Below, piece after piece: positions 5,184 to 8,821 of a stretch of 8,821 nucleotides of DNA; within the stretch, counting starts at the first letter, position 1; each line of letters opens with the position of its first letter. Origin of the DNA: an uncultured Lachnospiraceae bacterium (GTDB lineage: Bacteria; Bacillota; Clostridia; Lachnospirales; Lachnospiraceae). The DNA is taken from the NCBI GenBank assembly GCA_910578845.1, contig CAJTSL010000089.1:1-8821 (forward strand), read 5' to 3'. The translations under genes were made by a program, and so were the position numbers. The notes below the pieces were generated by a model, which saw only the letters and a program-made list of their open reading frames with translations, did no database searches and was not told the DNA's origin.

Positions 5184-7898
5184 TTATTCTTGTGGCTGTT
5201 CCGCTTCTGGAGGCGGAGCAGGAGGATTCTCACCGGCCGCCGCCGCTGCCGCCGCTGCTTCGGCTGCTGCCGCAGCATTCCTGGCATTGATCTCGGCTTG
5301 TTGTGCGGCGATAGTCTGTTCATATTCCGGGTTTGCGAAAAACTCTGCTGTATGCGAGCAGATATTTCCGGTCATTGCCGGAACCATAGTCGTAGAACCG
5401 TCTTCATTGACGACCTCTGTCATGGCATTTGGAGAACCGCTTTGTAATGCCACATTCTCGATTAGGGGCAGTTCACGTATACCGTCATATTTAAACGGGC
5501 AAAATTCCGTAGCGGGCAACTGGTCATAGGCACATACCGGGCCAGCGTAGTGGATATCACATGTCTCTGTAGGAACCGTGCCTTCCGCGAAATATTCCGA
5601 ACGCATCGTGCCGTCGCATAAGCCTGCAATTGGCTGTTTGCCCGAGCGGGAACATACGGTAGCGGTGACGATGCCGCTTGGTATATTGAAGGACTGGTTT
5701 GGCAGTTCTTCGTGGATTTTCGCCATAACGACACGCCATAATTTCTTCGCTAAATTCTTCTCATCCGAGTTGCGTAATTTTACATTGTTGTCGAAACCTG
5801 CCCAGACAGTGGCGGTATAGTAAGGCGTATAACCAGAGAACCATACATCGTTATAATCGGAGGTCGTACCGGTCTTGCCTGCGATCGCCATGCCGCCGAA
5901 GTTTACGGAACCGCCGGTACCGCTTGTGACAACGTCTACCATGGCATTTGTCAGTAGGAAAGCGGTGGTCTCTTTGATGACTTGTTTGGACTGCGACGTC
6001 GTATTGTCTAATATGACGTTACCGTCATGGTCTATTACTTTTGTATATAGCTTGGGCTTGATATAAGTCCCGCCATTAGCGATACATGCATATGCCGCAT
6101 TCAGCTCTTCGTTCGTCACACCGTTGGTGATGCCGCCTAAAGCAAGCGACTGTTGGATATCGGAGAATATTTCACCGTTGATTTCCTTTCTGTCTACCAA
6201 TGTCGTAAAACCGAAGTTCCTCAGATAATCAAAGCCAAGCTGCGGGGTGATCCATGTCAGCGCTTTAACCGTTACGACGTTCATGGAATCCCGGATGCCT
6301 TCCCGCAGGGTGGAGATGCCTCTGTAAGCTTCTCCGTACCAGTTGCCGACCGGGCGCCCGCTGGCATAATTGAACGGTGCGTCATTAATGACGGTAGCAA
6401 GCGTCAGGCCGGCGCTATCTAATGCAGGCGCATACGTAGATACAATCTTGAAAGTCGAGCCTGGCTGCCTTGCGGTGTCTGTAGCGCGGTTTAAGGTACG
6501 GCTCGCTGATTTTGAGCCACGTCCGCCCACCATGGCAACGATATAACCGGTGCTTTGATCCTCAACGACAAGAGAGACTTGTGGCTGTGGCGTCAGGGAG
6601 ATGATTTCGCTGAACACTTCGTCGTCCGGGCCGAGGATCGCTTCTTTATAGAGATCAATATCCATATACGCTTCATCTTGTGAAGCATAGATCAGGTTAT
6701 AGCCGGTCTTGGACTCCTTCCAGTAATTACGGAACATTTCAGTACTATAGTTGACCCTGTCTCCGTTTTTGTTCACAACGGTCAGTTCATAATGGAGATA
6801 CCATTTGGTATTGGCAGGGAAATTGCTCTCATCCGTAAATGCTTCATCGCAGATTCTCTGGATTGCAGGATCCTGCGTAGAATAAATCTTTAGACCGCCG
6901 CTGTATAAGAGCGTATAGGCTTGCGTTTCATTATAGCCTGCTGCGATCAGATCTTCTAACACGTCATCGGTAAGCGCATCTACAAAATATGTATTCACGC
7001 TTTCTTCTCCATTTTCCGAATCTACGACCTGGATACGGGAATACACATCATCAGCTATCGCTTCGTCATATTCATCTTGGGAAATATAACCCTGTTCTAA
7101 CATGTTATCAAGGACTTTCTTACGCCGTTCTGCGTTTTTCTCAGGACGCGTAATGGGATTGTATTTCGTAGGGTTCTGCGTAATGCTTGCAATGACCGCA
7201 CACTCGGATAAAGTCAAGTCACTGACGGACTTGTTGAAGTAACGCAAGGAAGCGGCTTGTACACCTAGTGTATTCTGTCCAAGGTTGATCGAGTTCATGT
7301 AATTTATCAGAATATCGTCTTTTTCCATGGATTTTTCGAGTTCCAGGGCAAGATATTGTTCCTGGATCTTTCGCTGTACTTTTTCCGCGAAAGAATTCTC
7401 ACTTGTCCAATCGGTGAAAACGTTATTCTTTAAAAGCTGTTGCGTAATGGTGCTGGCGCCTTCGGAGAACTTCCCTTTGTTCTTAATGCCGACGGCGGCG
7501 GCACGGATAATGCCTTTGATGTCGATGCCGTTATGGTCATAGAAACGTTCGTCTTCGACTGCTACAAAAGCGTGTGCAAGATCTTCCGGGACCATATCCA
7601 TGCTGACAGGGATACGGTTGGAATCGGTAGACACGAGCTTAGCTGTTTGGTTTCCTTCTATGTCATATACAAATGTAGAAAAGCGTGTTGGTGTAACACT
7701 GATATTACTGATATCGGGAGCCGTAGCGAGAATGCCTTTGAATACGCCGATGCCGGCGCTGGCTCCTATGACGGCGACAGAGATACAGAAAAGAAGGACA
7801 ACCTGTACAAAGGTAAAGCCTAATTTTTTACCCCATTTTACGCCTTTCGCGTTGAGTGCCTTTTGTTTTTTCCTGACACCCCTTTTTCCATAATTCAT
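5184..7898 (-). CDS. ponA: Class A penicillin-binding protein (PBP1a-type)
   Basis: This bifunctional peptidoglycan synthase of 904 residues polymerises glycan strands and crosslinks stem peptides at the outer face of the membrane. It has a basic cytosolic tail, a membrane anchor (about 24-57), a GT51 glycosyltransferase and a transpeptidase. The GT51 domain shows EDERFYDH with catalytic E115, STITQQLLKN at 149-158, RKIQEQ from 176 and LINYMNSINLGQ. The transpeptidase has S481-T-F-K484 in QPGSTFK, S538-M-N540 and K675-TGT. After the transpeptidase come six cysteines (749, 761, 780, 789, 800, 847) and a tail (about 874-904) of Ala, Pro and Glu. The start is ATG 7898, preceded by GGAGG 7 nt away. 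An upstream in-frame ATG at 7934 would add 12 residues but overlaps the -10 box and has no ribosome site. It is transcribed alone, convergent with the 94-aa gene and divergent from yigZ. Gene name is by family (ponA/mrcA). Confidence 0.96.
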   Translation of the reverse strand: MNYGKRGVRKKQKALNAKGVKWGKKLGFTFVQVVLLFCISVAVIGASAGIGVFKGILATAPDISNISVTPTRFSTFVYDIEGNQTAKLVSTDSNRIPVSMDMVPEDLAHAFVAVEDERFYDHNGIDIKGIIRAAAVGIKNKGKFSEGASTITQQLLKNNVFTDWTSENSFAEKVQRKIQEQYLALELEKSMEKDDILINYMNSINLGQNTLGVQAASLRYFNKSVSDLTLSECAVIASITQNPTKYNPITRPEKNAERRKKVLDNMLEQGYISQDEYDEAIADDVYSRIQVVDSENGEESVNTYFVDALTDDVLEDLIAAGYNETQAYTLLYSGGLKIYSTQDPAIQRICDEAFTDESNFPANTKWYLHYELTVVNKNGDRVNYSTEMFRNYWKESKTGYNLIYASQDEAYMDIDLYKEAILGPDDEVFSEIISLTPQPQVSLVVEDQSTGYIVAMVGGRGSKSASRTLNRATDTARQPGSTFKIVSTYAPALDSAGLTLATVINDAPFNYASGRPVGNWYGEAYRGISTLREGIRDSMNVVTVKALTWITPQLGFDYLRNFGFTTLVDRKEINGEIFSDIQQSLALGGITNGVTNEELNAAYACIANGGTYIKPKLYTKVIDHDGNVILDNTTSQSKQVIKETTAFLLTNAMVDVVTSGTGGSVNFGGMAIAGKTGTTSDYNDVWFSGYTPYYTATVWAGFDNNVKLRNSDEKNLAKKLWRVVMAKIHEELPNQSFNIPSGIVTATVCSRSGKQPIAGLCDGTMRSEYFAEGTVPTETCDIHYAGPVCAYDQLPATEFCPFKYDGIRELPLIENVALQSGSPNAMTEVVNEDGSTTMVPAMTGNICSHTAEFFANPEYEQTIAAQQAEINARNAAAAAEAAAAAAAAGENPPAPPPEAEQPQE
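5235..5277. repeat. GC-rich alanine-codon run in the PBP tail
   Basis: The plus strand here is an imperfect GCC/GCT/GCG triplet run that, read on the minus strand, encodes nearly unbroken alanines with one glutamate near the PBP C-terminus. It is markedly more GC-rich than its surroundings and suited to in-frame triplet slippage. The following Pro-rich segment (PPAPPPEAEQPQE) completes a probably disordered tail. Confidence 0.75.
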
Positions 7899-7905
7899 AA
7901 TAATG

Positions 7906-7910
7906 CCTCC
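7906..7910 (-). promoter_or_regulatory. Ribosome binding site fixing the PBP start
   Basis: CCTCC on the plus strand reads GGAGG on the minus strand and lies 7 nt before the ATG at 7898. This decides the start in favour of the 904-residue form, since the ATG at 7934 has no comparable site. Confidence 0.85.
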
Positions 7911-7932
7911 ATTCTTGACAAACCCATGCACC

Positions 7933-7941
7933 ATTATATCA
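7933..7941 (-). promoter_or_regulatory. Extended -10 promoter for the PBP gene
   Basis: On the minus strand TGATATAAT gives a perfect -10 box with a TGn extension. The region 17 nt upstream (TTTCTT) is a poor -35, which extended -10 promoters tolerate. Transcription would begin near 7926, giving a leader of about 28 nt that includes GGAGG at 7910-7906. The upstream candidate ATG at 7934 overlaps this box and so would not be in the transcript. Confidence 0.6.
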
Positions 7942-7993
7942 AATATTATGCTTCAAAGAAAGGATTTTTCTTCCAGATTAATAACATATTAAG

Positions 7994-8007
7994 AATTGTT
8001 CACAATT
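7994..8007. promoter_or_regulatory. Palindrome between divergent genes, possible operator
   Basis: AATTGT and ACAATT form a perfect 6-bp inverted repeat separated by TC. It lies in the AT-rich intergenic region between the PBP and yigZ promoters, about 55-70 nt upstream of the PBP -10 box and about 27 nt before the proposed yigZ -10. It resembles a dimeric regulator site in form but matches no site I can name with confidence. Chance occurrence in AT-rich DNA is possible. Confidence 0.3.
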
Positions 8008-8030
8008 TTATACACTTTTATTCCCGTATA

Positions 8031-8039
8031 TGTTAAGAT
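8031..8039 (+). promoter_or_regulatory. Possible extended -10 promoter for yigZ
   Basis: TGTTAAGAT provides a TGn extension and a -10 of TAAGAT (four of six consensus bases). The matching -35 position is TACACT, which is poor. Transcription would start near 8046, leaving a leader of about 48 nt before the ATG at 8094. This is the best candidate in the region but it is weak. Confidence 0.35.
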
Positions 8040-8093
8040 AAAGCAGGAATTACTATCAGTAAATATATCATAAAAGAGATTGGAAGCGCGGTC

Positions 8094-8738
8094 ATGGAGG
8101 CGGAGAAGAATAAAGAGCCATATAAGGCAGTCGTGCAGGGCGGCAGTGGAGAGATTGAAGAGAAGAAGTCACGTTTCATAGCCAATGTGAGCCCGGTACA
8201 GACGGAAGAAGAAGCGTTTGCTTTTATAGAAGCGATGAGAAAGAAATATTGGGATGCGAGGCATAATTGTTATGCGTATGTCCTGGGCGAAAAGGCACAG
8301 GTCATGCGCTTCTCGGATGACGGAGAGCCGTCCGGGACGGCAGGGAAGCCGATCCTGGAAGTGCTGCTTGGCATGGACGTGCGGGACGCCGTTATTGTTG
8401 TCACGAGATATTTTGGCGGGACGCTGCTTGGGACAGGAGGCCTTGTGCGAGCCTATACGCAGGCGGCACAGGCGGGAATGACGGCAAGCCGGGTCTGTAC
8501 GATGCGGTATGGCACGCAGTATAAGATAACGACAGACTATAATGGAATTGGCAAGATCCAGTACATTATGGGATTGAGAAAGATTATGATAGAAGAGCCG
8601 TCGTATACGGATATCGTGTCTTTGAAGGCCACGGTCCCTTATGAAGATGTGGGAGCGCTTTTGAAGGAGATCACGGAAGCAACGGCAGGGAAGGCGCAGA
8701 TAGAGAAGGTAGGGAGCTTATATTATATGGCGGATTAG
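8094..8738 (+). CDS. yigZ: YigZ/IMPACT family protein (UPF0029)
   Basis: This 214-residue cytosolic protein belongs to the YigZ/IMPACT family, whose bacterial members have a conserved N-terminal domain and a smaller C-terminal ferredoxin-like domain. The family signatures are intact: SRFIANVSPV at 26-35, DARHNCYAYVLG at 54-65, FSDDGEPSGTAGKPIL at 73-88 and VTRYFGGTLLGTGGLVRAY at 103-121. The C-terminal domain (about 140-214) ends GSLYYMAD. The eukaryotic relative IMPACT regulates GCN2; the bacterial role is not well settled, with links to translation or nucleic acid binding proposed. Length is typical at just over 200 aa. The ATG at 8094 has TGGAAG 7 nt upstream, a moderate site. It is divergent from the PBP gene and appears monocistronic within the window. 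Confidence 0.95.
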   Translation: MEAEKNKEPYKAVVQGGSGEIEEKKSRFIANVSPVQTEEEAFAFIEAMRKKYWDARHNCYAYVLGEKAQVMRFSDDGEPSGTAGKPILEVLLGMDVRDAVIVVTRYFGGTLLGTGGLVRAYTQAAQAGMTASRVCTMRYGTQYKITTDYNGIGKIQYIMGLRKIMIEEPSYTDIVSLKATVPYEDVGALLKEITEATAGKAQIEKVGSLYYMAD

Positions 8739-8821
8739 GGGGAAGGCATTTGTAAGCGTTAGTCAGGAAAGTCCAGCTAATAAATGTCAATAGGAGAATG
8801 AAAAAACTTTGATCTTATTTG
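8739..8821. other. Intergenic segment at the window edge
   Basis: No gene, terminator stem or clear promoter is visible after yigZ. An ATG at 8798 beside TAGGAGA opens only four codons before a stop, so it is not a gene start, and the ribosome-site spacing is too short in any case. Any downstream gene begins outside the window. Confidence 0.5.

Noticed and set aside
5235..5277. GC-rich repeat run considered as CRISPR or other array
   Set aside because: It is an in-frame alanine-codon run with no spacers or regular repeat units.
5023..5529. Plus-strand 168-codon open frame across the convergent gene ends
   Set aside because: It is out of frame with the 94-aa gene, runs through a strong terminator and then antisense to the PBP tail; the Ala/Gly-rich part comes from the triplet run.
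7440..7893. Plus-strand open frames opposite the PBP N-terminus
   Set aside because: They overlap GT51-coding sequence with conserved motifs on the other strand and show no initiation signals.

Overview
The window looks like chromosomal DNA from a low-to-mid GC Gram-positive Clostridia, most likely a gut Lachnospiraceae. This is inferred from the AGGAGG-type ribosome binding sites, TGn-extended -10 promoters, a class A penicillin-binding protein with an Ala/Pro-rich tail, and Lachnospiraceae-style secreted transglutaminase-like and small coiled-coil proteins. No rRNA or other taxonomic marker is present, so the family assignment is provisional.

Layout. (1) Positions 1-257 hold the 5' end of a transposase gene on the minus strand, cut by the window edge. 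It has its own strong promoter and a terminator-like hairpin upstream of the promoter. Positions 258-612 are non-coding and carry the promoter for the next gene. (2) Positions 613-5156 hold five plus-strand genes in the same direction: a 71-aa conserved-looking small protein, a membrane-anchored transglutaminase-like protein (542 aa), a double flavodoxin-fold oxidoreductase (440 aa), a HAD-family hydrolase (260 aa) and a 94-aa coiled-coil protein. The first two are 23 nt apart and probably co-transcribed. The later gaps are 84-102 nt, with ribosome binding sites but no convincing promoters. The run ends in a strong intrinsic terminator that overlaps the last stop codon. (3) Converging from the right is ponA/mrcA-like class A PBP (best start at 7898, 904 aa), which makes and crosslinks peptidoglycan. 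(4) Divergent from it is a YigZ/IMPACT-family gene at 8094-8738. The 195-nt intergenic region has an extended -10 promoter for the PBP, a weaker one for yigZ and a perfect 14-bp palindrome.

Two proteins act outside the membrane (PBP and transglutaminase-like protein). The others are predicted cytosolic redox, hydrolase and housekeeping proteins. I see no single pathway linking them.

I did not find a convincing new multi-gene system. The most interesting points are the two-domain flavoprotein in which the FMN-loop and the cysteine motif sit in different halves, the HAD protein with Tyr in place of the second motif-I Asp, the uncharacterised small protein paired with the transglutaminase-like protein, and the insulated transposase promoter with a very short leader.
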